Part shown: positions 35,458-43,841 of the stretch, piece after piece
Layout: every line of letters starts with the position of its first letter
Position numbering within the stretch: position 1 is the first letter of the stretch
DNA from: Solibacter sp039934035
GTDB taxonomy: Bacteria; Acidobacteriota; Terriglobia; Bryobacterales; Bryobacteraceae
Direction of reading: 5' to 3'
DNA: 64,000 nt
Assembly: GCA_039934035.1 (NCBI GenBank)
Contig: JBDTMZ010000025.1
Span: forward strand, 1 to 64,000
Notes under the pieces: model-generated
The model's database searches: none
Seen by the model: only the letters and a program-made list of their open reading frames with translations
Told to the model about the DNA's origin: nothing
Translations under genes and position numbers: made by a program

Positions 35458-36245
35458 CGGGTGAGATTGTTGACCTGCTGATACATTTCGTCCGCCGCTT
35501 TCACCACTTTCGAGTTCGCCTCATAGCCGCGCTGCGCCACGATCAGATTGATGAACTCTTCCACCACGGACACATTGGATTGTTCGGTGTATCCCTGCAT
35601 GAGGCTGCCGAGCCCTTCCTGCCCGCCCGGCGTTCCCACGGTGGCATCGCCCGAGGCCTCGGTGGCCAGGTACAGATTTCCGCCCACGCTGTTCAGGCCG
35701 GCGGGGTTGACGAATCCGGCCAACTGCACCTGCCCTGCCTGTTGCGCGGCGGTCTGCCCGGGCGAGGTGTAGCTCACCGTTCCGTCCTGTGCGATCGAGA
35801 TCTGTTGCACGTTGGATGGCAGGGTGATCTGGGGCTCCAGCGGGTTGCCGTCCTGCGTCACCAGACTGCCGTCCTTATCCAGATGGAAGGCGCCAGAGCG
35901 CGTATATGCCAGTTCGCCGGACGGCATGCGGATCTGGAAGAACCCCTTGCCCTGAATCACCATGTCCAGCGGGTTATCCGTCTGCGCGAAGGAACCCTGG
36001 GTGAAGATAATCTCGTTGGACGACGCCCGCGTGCCCAGACCTACCTGCAGTCCGGTGGGCACGGTGGTCTGCTGGCCCGCCGCGGAACCGGGTTGCACCA
36101 CGGTCTGGTAGAGCAGGTCCTGGAATTGGGCGCGCCGCATCTTGAACCCGGTGGTGTTGGCGTTGGCCAGGTTGTGGGCGATGTTGTCCACGTTCATCTG
36201 CTGCGCAGTCATGCCGCTGGCGGCGCTGTACAATGCTCGAATCAT
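35454..36245 (-). CDS. flgG: Flagellar distal rod protein FlgG
   Basis: 263 residues, the usual length. IRALYSAASGMTAQQMNVDN and IAHNLANANTTGFKMRRAQF are the FlgG N-terminal rod signature; VSVVEEFINLIVAQRGYEAN is the C-terminal signature. FlgG builds the distal rod. Nine nt downstream of flgF, overlapping flgA by 4 nt. Confidence 0.95.
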   Translation of the reverse strand: MIRALYSAASGMTAQQMNVDNIAHNLANANTTGFKMRRAQFQDLLYQTVVQPGSAAGQQTTVPTGLQVGLGTRASSNEIIFTQGSFAQTDNPLDMVIQGKGFFQIRMPSGELAYTRSGAFHLDKDGSLVTQDGNPLEPQITLPSNVQQISIAQDGTVSYTSPGQTAAQQAGQVQLAGFVNPAGLNSVGGNLYLATEASGDATVGTPGGQEGLGSLMQGYTEQSNVSVVEEFINLIVAQRGYEANSKVVKAADEMYQQVNNLTR

Positions 36246-36254
36246 TTTGACTCC

Positions 36255-36983
36255 TTAAACTCTGGCGACTTCTTCGATCGCCCGTTTGTTCATTTCCGAC
36301 CCCAGTGAGACAGCCTTCTGCAGCATCTCGAACTGGCGCATGACACTGACCAGGCGCACCGCGGCTTCCGCGGCGCCGGTATTGGACGCTTCCAGGTGGC
36401 CCTGTTCGACGCTGGTTCCGGTTGCCGGGACCGGGCGCGCCGAAGCATCGGTCACGCGGAAATAATTGCTGCCTTGTTTGGCGATTCCGGCGGTGCTGGT
36501 GAAATCCACGATCTCAAGCTTGCCGGTGGTGATGCCGTCCTGGGTGATGGTGCCGTCGCGCGAGATCTCCACGGGACGCAACGGCTGCAGGGTGAGCGGC
36601 CCGCCCTGCGCAGTGCGCACCGGATAGCCTTCGGCGGTCGTCAACGTGCCGTCCGCCGAAACCCGGAAACTGCCGTTACGCGTATATAATGGACCGCTGG
36701 GTCCGTTGACCGCGAAGAAGCCTTTGCCGGAGAGTGCGATGTCGGTCGGATTGCCGGTGGATTGCAGTGTTCCCTGGGCATGGTCCACCCAGGGGCGTTC
36801 GATCAGCGGCATGGCCGAAGTGTTATCGAGGCCCTCGGCCTCGGGCGCCATATAGAGGCTATTGAATTCACGGTCCGCCTTGTAGCCGCCGGTGCCGGCG
36901 TTGGCGATGTTGTTGGCCAGCAGGTCGAGCGACTCCATGCGTGCGCGGAGTCCACTGGCGGCGATCGCGGTGATCGGGTCCAT
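36255..36983 (-). CDS. flgF: Flagellar proximal rod protein FlgF
   Basis: 242 residues from the ATG at 36983; the long upstream in-frame extension has no rod-protein character and crosses the divergent promoter region. ASGLRARMESLDLLANNIAN with AGTGGYKADREF is the rod-family N-terminus, and LVSVMRQFEMLQKAVSLGSE the C-terminal helix. It is the first gene of the rod/ring operon, opposite fliK. No Shine-Dalgarno precedes the ATG, which fits the short leader predicted from the promoter candidate at 36998-37012. Confidence 0.92.
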   Translation of the reverse strand: MDPITAIAASGLRARMESLDLLANNIANAGTGGYKADREFNSLYMAPEAEGLDNTSAMPLIERPWVDHAQGTLQSTGNPTDIALSGKGFFAVNGPSGPLYTRNGSFRVSADGTLTTAEGYPVRTAQGGPLTLQPLRPVEISRDGTITQDGITTGKLEIVDFTSTAGIAKQGSNYFRVTDASARPVPATGTSVEQGHLEASNTGAAEAAVRLVSVMRQFEMLQKAVSLGSEMNKRAIEEVARV

Positions 36984-36997
36984 ACGCGGAGGTGAAA

Positions 36998-37012
36998 GCA
37001 CGCCGGGGGCCA
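36998..37012 (-). promoter_or_regulatory. Candidate sigma-54 promoter for flgF
   Basis: On the minus strand, TGGC, 8 nt, TGCT gives the invariant GG-N10-GC of sigma-54 promoters (GG at 37011-37010, GC at 36999-36998). The predicted start, about 12 nt further, falls within a few bases of the flgF ATG, so the mRNA would be almost leaderless. Confidence 0.4.
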
Positions 37013-37037
37013 CCTGCGGGCGGCCGGCCAAATTTCT

Positions 37038-37063
37038 CAAAGGACAGCGATTGCGGCCGATAT
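37038..37063 (+). promoter_or_regulatory. Candidate sigma-28 promoter in the flgF-fliK region
   Basis: CAAA, 14 nt, then GCCGATAT, the same -10 octamer as in the flgM promoter. The -35 half matches only three of four core bases and the spacer is one shorter than consensus. It would transcribe the fliK operon from about 37070. Confidence 0.4.
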
Positions 37064-37177
37064 GACGGGTAGAACACGCTCTGCGCTGCGACAGAATCTT
37101 GCCGTTCGATCGCGAGGTGACAAGATAGTGGCGCACCTCCGCGGACCAACTCCTTGAAAATGGGACGCTGCCTGTTT

Positions 37178-37192
37178 GGCCTTCGATCTGCA
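37178..37192 (+). promoter_or_regulatory. Candidate sigma-54 promoter for the fliK operon
   Basis: TGGC followed by 8 nt and TGCA gives GG-N10-GC (GG 37178-37179, GC 37190-37191), close to the sigma-54 consensus. The predicted start at about 37203 coincides with the GTG of fliK at 37204. Confidence 0.4.
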
Positions 37193-37203
37193 TTTGTCGG
37201 TGC

Positions 37204-40026
37204 GTGTCGAGCATCGCCAGCCCCTTTCTCCGATTCGCGCAAACGGACACGCCGCCCCCGCCGGTAGCGGAGGGCAAAAGCGCGGCAGACGCCGGCGCCT
37301 TTCCGAATCTGTTCGCTGGCCTTTTGGAGGGCGACACGCAGGCGGAGGCGCATGATGCCGCGTCCTGGCAGTCTGCGGTGCACAGCAAGGTGGCCGCGGA
37401 AGACACTCCGGCCCTGGGCATCGACGGGAAGGAAGGCGGCACGCCAGGCGCACTCGCGGAGGCATCGAACGCGATCTTTCCCTCGCTCGTGCTGCCTGCA
37501 AGCGTGTCCACCCCGGCGGTCGAAATGCCGCACGAGGGCCGCGAAGCGCAGCTCTCCCAGGCGGGGACAGCGGCAGGAAAGATCCAAGGCGCCAGCCCGA
37601 AGACGCTGCTTGCGGCGGAGAGCGCGCCATCTGAAATCATCGAAGAGCGGTCATCCGAGACCACATGGGCCATGGATGCTCACTTGCGGGCCGATTTTAT
37701 CGCGAGCCGGTCCGCCGGTAACAGGCCCACTCTCTCCACGCCAGTTCCCGCCACCGTCATCAATGGCACTCCTGCCACGGCGGAGGCGGACATGCCACGG
37801 ACGCGCGGCGGCAGCAGACCGGACCAGGCGGAGGGAAGCGTTTTCCAGGCGCCCGGCGAACCGCAGCCGGCGCTGCGGACGCTGGACATTGCCGAAGCAA
37901 TTCCCGCGGATCGCCAACCCGAGGGCGCGGCAGTAGACATGCCCCCGATGCCCGGCGAAACGCAATTCGCACTTGTGCCCCCAGGCAGCCCGGCAGAGAT
38001 TCCCGCGGAGAGCAAATCCTCGGAACCGGGGCAGCCGCGAACGATCTCACCGCGCCGCGCCGAGCGAACCGTGGCTGCGCCGGAAGTACGCACGGCACGG
38101 GCGGAGGCGGTCAACCAGGAAAGCCAGGCATTCAGCCCAGCGGCTGCGGAGACCTCCGGCGAGTCGCCGCGAGCTGCCGCCGGCGAACTGCCGCCAGAAT
38201 CGCAAGCTGCGCCAGTCGGCGTGCCCAACGCCGCCAGCAGCGTGATGCCGCCGATAGCGGGCGGCGCCGCTCTGGATGCGCCATCGAATGGCCCGGCGCC
38301 CATGCCCGCCGGCATCGCGCGGGAACCGGTGCAGGAAGCGCCCAAACTCGCGCAAGAGCCTCAGCAGCCCGCCGCGCCAGGCAGGCCGGCGAGACTGCGG
38401 GCGCCCGATGCGCCGCGCCAGGCGAAAGCTCCGTGGGCGCAACTGCCGCGCGTCGCTGAGAAATCCGGCGCGCCGGTCGCGCAGAAAGCCTCGCTCCTAT
38501 TCTCAGATTCCCAGGCTGGGGCCGATGCGGCTCCCGCGCCGCACCCGAGTCCCGAAACGGCGCCCGCCCTGTTCCGCGCCCTGCCGCAAATTCCGCCGCA
38601 AACCGCGGATGCGGCACGCACTCCGCAAGCGCCGGGCGCGTCAGGCGCCGCAACCACTACGTCCGCGGCCGAATTCGCAACCGCTGCTGCCCCCAGTCCG
38701 TTGCCGTTTCCGGTCCCGCGCGAGAGCGGCATGACAGACACGCCGCAGCCGGCGCGAAAGACGAATGGCAACCGGGTGGCGCAGGTGCTGGCTCTTAGCG
38801 GGCAGGTGCCCCGCAACCTGGAATCGATCGCGCCGGTGGAAGCAGCGCCACCTCCAGTCACCTGCCGTAAGGGCGCAGAGGCCGAGGCGTCCGTGGCACA
38901 GCCTCTCTGGCCGGGAACCGCACAGGAGGCGCCGGCAACCGCACCGTCGCCAAATGCGGCGCCCGTCGCAAGCCGGGCCGATCAACCGCAGGCCGACCAA
39001 CCCCGGGCAGAGGCCGGTCTTCCTGGCGATCCTCAAGTGCGCACTCTCAATGCGGCCACTGCGGACCGGGATGAGGTCGCGTTCATCCTGCAGGCCCGTC
39101 CCGAAAGCCTGAAGCAGGTGCCGGCGAGAAACAACAACCCGGCTGCGCCGGGATTCGCGCAGGATGCCGCAATCCATGCCCCAGGAGGCGAACCACCGAT
39201 TGGCCCGCGCGTCGTGGCGGACGGAGAGCCCCGCGGAACCCAAATCGAACCAGCGCGACCCGTCGGGCGCGACCAGTCCGTGCGCACCGCGTCGCCCGCG
39301 CTGGAGAGCGCCACGATCACGCCCGCCGCCCCAGGCGATTCGCAGGCGCAGGAAGACCGCCTCCCGGGACCTGTGCCGGCAGCGGAATCCGAGCGTCCCG
39401 CCGAGCGCGAAGACCGCGAACGCCGTCCGGCCGTCGCGGCGGAGCGTACGCCGGTCGAGCAAGCGTCCATCGCCGACGCGCCGGCAGTTCCGAAATTTCA
39501 CCCACAGACGGTCGCAGCGGGGCCTGCCAGGCCCGACGCGCCCGCTCGCACCGAATCCGGCGAACCCAAACCCGCCGTGGCGCATGAGGCCGCGGATCGC
39601 GAAGTGCGCGCGGAGACACCCAAGGCGACCGCCGTACGCGATGTGAAACTCGAGGTCACCGGGGGCGACCGCCGCGTCGAAGTTCGTCTCACGGAGCGCG
39701 GCGGCGAAGTCAAAATGACCGTACGCACGCCTGACGCGCCGCTGGCCGGCACGCTGCGCGAGAATCTGCCGGCGCTGCACGCGCGCCTGGCGGAAAGCGG
39801 ACTAAAGAGCCAGGCGTGGCATCCCGCGTCGGCTCAAACCAGCGAGTCGCGGAGCCCTTCAGAGGCCGCGCAGCCGGGCAATTCCCAGGATCAAAGCGGG
39901 CAGCATCGCCAGCCCGATAGGGATGCGCAGGAAGGCGATCCGCGCCGCCAGCGCAATCCGCAGGAAAACGTAGCTCCCAAACAGAAAGGAAAAGACTTCG
40001 CATGGTTCATGTCAACCCTAGGCTAA
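37204..40026 (+). CDS. fliK: Flagellar hook-length control protein FliK, very long linker
   Basis: 940 residues from a GTG at 37204. Only the C-terminal 130 residues look folded: VRLTERGGEVKMTVRTPD and LAGTLRENLPALHARLAESG are the FliK switch-domain signature. The first 800 residues are a low-complexity chain very rich in Ala, Pro, Glu, Gln and Arg, which serves as the molecular ruler in this family; FliK proteins are more usually 400-600 residues. The order fliK, unknown, flgD, flgE supports the call. The 3' end overlaps the next gene by 25 nt. No Shine-Dalgarno precedes the GTG. Confidence 0.88.
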   Translation: MSSIASPFLRFAQTDTPPPPVAEGKSAADAGAFPNLFAGLLEGDTQAEAHDAASWQSAVHSKVAAEDTPALGIDGKEGGTPGALAEASNAIFPSLVLPASVSTPAVEMPHEGREAQLSQAGTAAGKIQGASPKTLLAAESAPSEIIEERSSETTWAMDAHLRADFIASRSAGNRPTLSTPVPATVINGTPATAEADMPRTRGGSRPDQAEGSVFQAPGEPQPALRTLDIAEAIPADRQPEGAAVDMPPMPGETQFALVPPGSPAEIPAESKSSEPGQPRTISPRRAERTVAAPEVRTARAEAVNQESQAFSPAAAETSGESPRAAAGELPPESQAAPVGVPNAASSVMPPIAGGAALDAPSNGPAPMPAGIAREPVQEAPKLAQEPQQPAAPGRPARLRAPDAPRQAKAPWAQLPRVAEKSGAPVAQKASLLFSDSQAGADAAPAPHPSPETAPALFRALPQIPPQTADAARTPQAPGASGAATTTSAAEFATAAAPSPLPFPVPRESGMTDTPQPARKTNGNRVAQVLALSGQVPRNLESIAPVEAAPPPVTCRKGAEAEASVAQPLWPGTAQEAPATAPSPNAAPVASRADQPQADQPRAEAGLPGDPQVRTLNAATADRDEVAFILQARPESLKQVPARNNNPAAPGFAQDAAIHAPGGEPPIGPRVVADGEPRGTQIEPARPVGRDQSVRTASPALESATITPAAPGDSQAQEDRLPGPVPAAESERPAEREDRERRPAVAAERTPVEQASIADAPAVPKFHPQTVAAGPARPDAPARTESGEPKPAVAHEAADREVRAETPKATAVRDVKLEVTGGDRRVEVRLTERGGEVKMTVRTPDAPLAGTLRENLPALHARLAESGLKSQAWHPASAQTSESRSPSEAAQPGNSQDQSGQHRQPDRDAQEGDPRRQRNPQENVAPKQKGKDFAWFMSTLG

Positions 40027-40583
40027 GCAACGCCGCACACGCTCTTTACACTCTGCCAGCATCACGCCGGCCTACTACCACGGCTGGCGCCAGCTCCGAC
40101 GAATTCAGCACGGTGCTCAAAGGGACGACCAACCCCTCGCCGGCCTCGACCACCACGGAGACTCCCGTGCGTACGATCGGGACCGTCACGCCGTATACGC
40201 CCGCACCGGTCGTCATCGCGCAACCCGGCGCGACCACTTCCCAGATGGCGCCCACGGCGGAATCGCTTTTCGGCTCCAACCCCTGGGTGACCAATGCCGG
40301 CGGCACCGGTCCCAACGGGGACTACGGTTACAACCGCACCTATTTCGCCACCCCGTCGACGGCGGCGAAAGTGGCGCAGATGCTGGGCGGGACCGTCGTG
40401 GCCGCCAATGCGATCACGCCCTCCGGTCCTTTCGTGCAGAACCAGCCCAATCTGATGGTCAAAATGCCGGACGGCAAGTTGATCAACCCTGGCTTGGTGG
40501 CCGCATTCTACGACCGCGGCCATACACAGCAGGCAGTGGACAAGATGATTGCCGCCGAACTCGACGGCACCTACATGGCCTGA
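40002..40583 (+). CDS. Unknown protein in the hook operon
   Basis: 193 residues, not recognised. The N-terminal 90 residues are Thr/Ser/Pro-rich and probably disordered. The C-terminal 100 residues look folded and start ESLFGSNPWVTNAGGTGPNG, with NRTYFATPSTAAKVAQMLGG and MPDGKLINPGLVAAFYDRGH. No signal peptide or membrane segment. Overlapping fliK and lying 11 nt before flgD, it is probably a substrate, scaffold or cap component of hook export; this rests on position alone. Confidence 0.75.
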   Translation: MVHVNPRLSNAAHALYTLPASRRPTTTAGASSDEFSTVLKGTTNPSPASTTTETPVRTIGTVTPYTPAPVVIAQPGATTSQMAPTAESLFGSNPWVTNAGGTGPNGDYGYNRTYFATPSTAAKVAQMLGGTVVAANAITPSGPFVQNQPNLMVKMPDGKLINPGLVAAFYDRGHTQQAVDKMIAAELDGTYMA

Positions 40584-40594
40584 AGGAGCACTCC

Positions 40595-40915
40595 ATGATT
40601 GCGCCCATTCTATTTAACGATTCCAGCACCGGAAATTCGTCAAAATCCGGCAGTTCCAGTTCCAGTTCCAGTTCCAGTTCCAGCACCGGCAATACGGGAA
40701 CTACCCAGGTCACCAAGAACATGTTCCTGCAACTGCTGGTGGCCCAGATCAAGAACCAGGACCCGATGAGCCCCACCGACGGCGTACAGTTTCTCACTCA
40801 ACTGGCGCAGTTTCAGCAACTAGAGCAGGGAATGAATTCCGGCCAGGACCTGACAGCGATCCGCTCGGATCTCGACAAACTCGTTGAGTCAACCACCAAC
40901 CAAACCACCAATTAA
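40595..40915 (+). CDS. flgD: Flagellar hook cap protein FlgD, minimal form
   Basis: 106 residues, about half the usual length. The conserved N-terminal part is present: VTKNMFLQLLVAQIKNQDPM then LTQLAQFQQLEQG. The C-terminal tudor/Ig-like FlgD domains are absent, and the stop codon is followed 12 nt later by the flgE GTG, so no hidden extension exists. Near the N-terminus a tandem hexanucleotide (five AGTTCC units, 40652-40681) encodes a run of serines. A GGAG Shine-Dalgarno precedes the ATG. FlgD caps the growing hook. Confidence 0.88.
   Translation: MIAPILFNDSSTGNSSKSGSSSSSSSSSSSTGNTGTTQVTKNMFLQLLVAQIKNQDPMSPTDGVQFLTQLAQFQQLEQGMNSGQDLTAIRSDLDKLVESTTNQTTN
40652..40681 (+). repeat. Tandem AGTTCC hexanucleotide repeat in flgD
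   Basis: Five perfect copies of AGTTCC encoding Ser-Ser units. A change of copy number would keep the reading frame, so only the poly-serine length would vary. Confidence 0.9.
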
Positions 40916-40927
40916 CAGGAGAACACC

Positions 40928-42196
40928 GTGTTCACATCTTTCTCGACCGCTCTTTCGGCTCTCAATGCCACCGCCACGGCAGTAGACGTGGTTGGCAACA
41001 ATCTGGCCAACCTCAATACGCCGGGTTTCAAGACCAACGTGGTGTATTTCCGCGATCTGGTCACCCAATCGCTCGGTGCGGGGCTGGGCGAAACTCAAGT
41101 AGGTTTCGGCACGGGCCGGCCGCTAACCGTCCGCCAGTTTACCCAGGGCGCGATTCAATCCAGCACCGGGTTGCTGGATGCCGCCATCCAGGGTGACGGA
41201 TTCTTCGTGATCAAGAACGCCCAGGGCAACGCGTTGTACACGCGTGCCGGCGCCTTCCAGGTGGACGATTACGGCAATCTCAAGACCAACACCGGGGAAT
41301 TGGTGCAAGGGTGGACCAACCTGGATCCGATTACGGGCAAACTGGACACGAACGGCGCCATTGGCGACATCGTGGTGCCGGTGGGCGCGGCCAAACAGCC
41401 CATCGCCACCAACCAGTTCACTTTGGATGTCAACCTCAATTCTTCGGCTACGCCTGATTCCAGTTCCCGGTTCTCCGACACGATCAAGATCTACGACAGC
41501 CTGGGAACCTCGCACGTGTTGACCGTGCACTTTGAGAAGACCGCCCCCAGTCAATGGTCCTACAGCGTGACTATTCCCGGCGACGAAATTACCGGCGGAA
41601 CGTTGGGAACGCCTTTCGATATCACCGGCTCGAGCGGCACTTTGACGTTCGGCAGCGACGGCCTCCTGACGGGTCCGGCCCCGGGCTCCCTCATCGGTTT
41701 CGATATCCCAGGCCTCGCCACGGGCGCGGCGGACATGCATCTGGATTGGAACTGCTACAACGGCAACGGTACGGCGCGCATCACCCAGTTCGGGCAGCCT
41801 TCGGCTCCATCGGCGAGCTCCCAGAACGGGTCGGCAGCCGCGCAGTTGATCCGCGTCGGGCTGGCGGATGGCGGCAAGATGCTGGCGCAGTATTCCGATG
41901 GCCAGCAGGTAATTGTCGGCCAGGTGGCGATGGCCAGCGTACGCAACCCCGAATCGCTGATCGCGGCCGGGAACAACAATTACCAGGTCAGCGCCCGCAC
42001 GGCGACGCCGGCCATCGGCTTGCCGAACCAGGGCGGCCGCGGCGATATCGTGGGCGGCGCCATTGAAGCGTCCACCGTGGATATCGCCCGCGAGTTCACC
42101 AATCTCATCGTGCTGCAGCGCGGCTACCAGGCCAATTCGCGGGTGATCACGACGGTCGATGAACTGAGCCAGGAAACCATCAACTTGAAGCGGTAG
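40928..42196 (+). CDS. flgE: Flagellar hook protein FlgE
   Basis: 422 residues from a GTG at 40928 preceded by the Shine-Dalgarno AGGAG. The N-terminal hook signature (FSTALSALNATATAVDVVGN, NLANLNTPGFKTN) and C-terminal helix (EFTNLIVLQRGYQANSRVI) are intact; the central FlgE domains include DGFFVIKNAQGNALYTRAG and ITQFGQPSAP. It polymerises into the hook under the FlgD cap, with length set by FliK. It follows flgD with a 12-nt gap. Confidence 0.95.
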   Translation: MFTSFSTALSALNATATAVDVVGNNLANLNTPGFKTNVVYFRDLVTQSLGAGLGETQVGFGTGRPLTVRQFTQGAIQSSTGLLDAAIQGDGFFVIKNAQGNALYTRAGAFQVDDYGNLKTNTGELVQGWTNLDPITGKLDTNGAIGDIVVPVGAAKQPIATNQFTLDVNLNSSATPDSSSRFSDTIKIYDSLGTSHVLTVHFEKTAPSQWSYSVTIPGDEITGGTLGTPFDITGSSGTLTFGSDGLLTGPAPGSLIGFDIPGLATGAADMHLDWNCYNGNGTARITQFGQPSAPSASSQNGSAAAQLIRVGLADGGKMLAQYSDGQQVIVGQVAMASVRNPESLIAAGNNNYQVSARTATPAIGLPNQGGRGDIVGGAIEASTVDIAREFTNLIVLQRGYQANSRVITTVDELSQETINLKR

Positions 42197-42274
42197 CCGC
42201 CGCGTCCTACCAGAACTAAGAGAAAGGCCCTAAACCTTTTCCCGCGCTCTGCCGATCACTTCGCAGGAAGACAT

Positions 42275-42523
42275 ATGACGCCTCAGGAAGAGATTGCGCC
42301 GCTTGGTGACGTGCCGGTCGATATCGAAGTCGAGCTCGACCGGAAAGTCATGACCACGCGCGAAGTATTGCAGTTGGAAGAAGGAGTCGTGATCGGCACT
42401 TCGCGCAGCGCGGGCGAGAACATCGATATCTACATCGGCGGGGTGCTGTGCGGCTCCGGCGAAATCGTGGTGATCGAGAACACGCTCGGCGTACGCATTA
42501 CGGACTTCCGGGACGATCTCTGA
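42275..42523 (+). CDS. fliN: Flagellar motor switch protein FliN, short form
   Basis: 82 residues forming just the SPOA (FliN) domain: DVPVDIEVELDRKVMTTREV, LEEGVVIGTSRSAGENIDIY and GSGEIVVIENTLGVRITDF. FliN makes the bottom of the C ring and helps to dock the export apparatus. Its place directly before fliO-fliP-fliQ-fliR is typical. A second SPOA protein is encoded at 49805. Confidence 0.92.
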   Translation: MTPQEEIAPLGDVPVDIEVELDRKVMTTREVLQLEEGVVIGTSRSAGENIDIYIGGVLCGSGEIVVIENTLGVRITDFRDDL

Positions 42524-42529
42524 CGAAGG

Positions 42530-42817
42530 ATGATCGCTCGAATGGAACTAATCCAACAGATGGGCGCGGTCGGCCTGGTGCTGCTGTTGCTTACCGGGTC
42601 GCTGTGGGTGCTGCGGCGCCGCGGGTTCGGTGGCATCGCCCTCACAGGCAAAGGGTCGAAGCGCCGCCTGGAATGTGTGGAGCGGCTGCCGCTCGGTCCG
42701 CAGCACACGCTGCACCTGGTGCGGGTAGACGGTAGGGAACTCCTGGTGGCGTCTTCGCCCTCCGGTTGCGCGCTGGTGGAGGCTCTGGCGCGGCGCGGCG
42801 CGGAGCCCACCTTATGA
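42530..42817 (+). CDS. fliO: Flagellar biosynthesis protein FliO
   Basis: 95 residues. One membrane segment near the N-terminus (MGAVGLVLLLLTGSLWVLRR) is followed by a small basic cytoplasmic domain with LECVERLPLGPQHTLHLVRV and RELLVASSPSG, the usual FliO pattern. FliO assists FliP assembly in the export gate. The stop overlaps the fliP start (ATGA). Confidence 0.85.
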   Translation: MIARMELIQQMGAVGLVLLLLTGSLWVLRRRGFGGIALTGKGSKRRLECVERLPLGPQHTLHLVRVDGRELLVASSPSGCALVEALARRGAEPTL

Positions 42818-43575
42818 CCTGGCTGCGCAGGGTGATGCGGACCCTTCCCGCCGGGCTCGCCTGCCTGCTGCTCGCGCTGCCCGCCGCCGCGGCCGACAGA
42901 GAACCGTTCTCTCTCCTCGGGGTGTCCGCGGGGAAGAACGGGGCCACGCTGAGCGTGCCGATGCAGATCGTCATCATGCTGACGCTGATGACGCTGCTAC
43001 CCGCCGCCGTCATGTCGATCACTCCCTTCCTGCGCATCGTCGTGGTGCTCCACTTTTTGCGGCAGGCGTTGGGCACGCAATCGACCCCGTCCAACCAGGT
43101 GTTGATTGGGTTGGCGATGTTTCTGGCGCTGCTGGTGATGCAGCCCGTCGTCGCGGACATGTACCACCAGGGGTGGGAGCCGCTCGATGCCGGACAACTG
43201 ACGCCGGGCCAGGCGCTGGAGCAGGGCGCCAAACCGCTGCATAAATTCCTGGCGCGTTTCGCGCGGGAAAAAGACATCAAGCTATTTATCGAAATTTCCC
43301 ACGCCGCCGCACCGCGTACCCCGGACGATCTCGAACTGAAGATTCTGATTCCGGCATACATTCTCTCCGAACTGAAAACGGGCTTCCAGATCGGCGCCGT
43401 GCTGTTCCTGCCGTTTCTGGTGATTGACCTTGTGATCGCGTCCGTCACGCTGTCGATCGGCATGGTGCAGTTGCCGCCGGTCATGATTTCCGCGCCGTTC
43501 AAGATCCTGCTGTTTGTGCTGGTGGACGGCTGGAACCTGGTGATTGGTTCGCTGATGAAGAGCTTCTACTCATGA
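42814..43575 (+). CDS. fliP: Flagellar export gate protein FliP
   Basis: 253 residues from the ATG at 42814. A signal peptide (MRTLPAGLACLLLALPAAAA after an initial MTWLRRV) is followed by SVPMQIVIMLTLMTLLPAAV, TPFLRIVVVLHFLRQALGTQ, LIPAYILSELKTGFQIG and ISAPFKILLFVLVDGWNLV: complete FliP signatures. Five FliP subunits form the core of the export gate with FliQ and FliR. Its start overlaps fliO and its end overlaps fliQ, both by 4 nt. Confidence 0.95.
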   Translation: MTWLRRVMRTLPAGLACLLLALPAAAADREPFSLLGVSAGKNGATLSVPMQIVIMLTLMTLLPAAVMSITPFLRIVVVLHFLRQALGTQSTPSNQVLIGLAMFLALLVMQPVVADMYHQGWEPLDAGQLTPGQALEQGAKPLHKFLARFAREKDIKLFIEISHAAAPRTPDDLELKILIPAYILSELKTGFQIGAVLFLPFLVIDLVIASVTLSIGMVQLPPVMISAPFKILLFVLVDGWNLVIGSLMKSFYS

Positions 43576-43841
43576 CACCGGAAACCGTAGTCCAGATCAT
43601 CCGTCAGGCGCTAATGACCACCTTCTGGCTGGCGGCGCCCCTGCTCGCGATCGGCTTCATCGCCGGCCTGGTCATCAGCCTGGTGCAGATCGCCACTTCG
43701 ATGCAGGACAACGCGTTCAGCACCATTCCGCGCCTGCTGGCATTTCTCGCCGGACTGTTGTTCCTGCTGCCTTGGATGCTGCAACGAACCATGAGCTACA
43801 CCATCGTGCTCTTTGGGGATTTCGGCCGCTATGCCCGCTAA
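43572..43841 (+). CDS. fliQ: Flagellar export gate protein FliQ
   Basis: 89 residues, the exact family size, with two membrane segments. ETVVQIIRQALMTTFWLAAP and LVISLVQIATSMQDNAFSTI are the FliQ signatures. Overlaps fliP by 4 nt and fliR by 11 nt. Confidence 0.95.
   Translation: MTPETVVQIIRQALMTTFWLAAPLLAIGFIAGLVISLVQIATSMQDNAFSTIPRLLAFLAGLLFLLPWMLQRTMSYTIVLFGDFGRYAR

Noticed and set aside
37207..40020. Long minus-strand ORFs opposite fliK
   Set aside because: They arise from the extreme GC and Pro/Ala bias of fliK and contain no recognisable domain.
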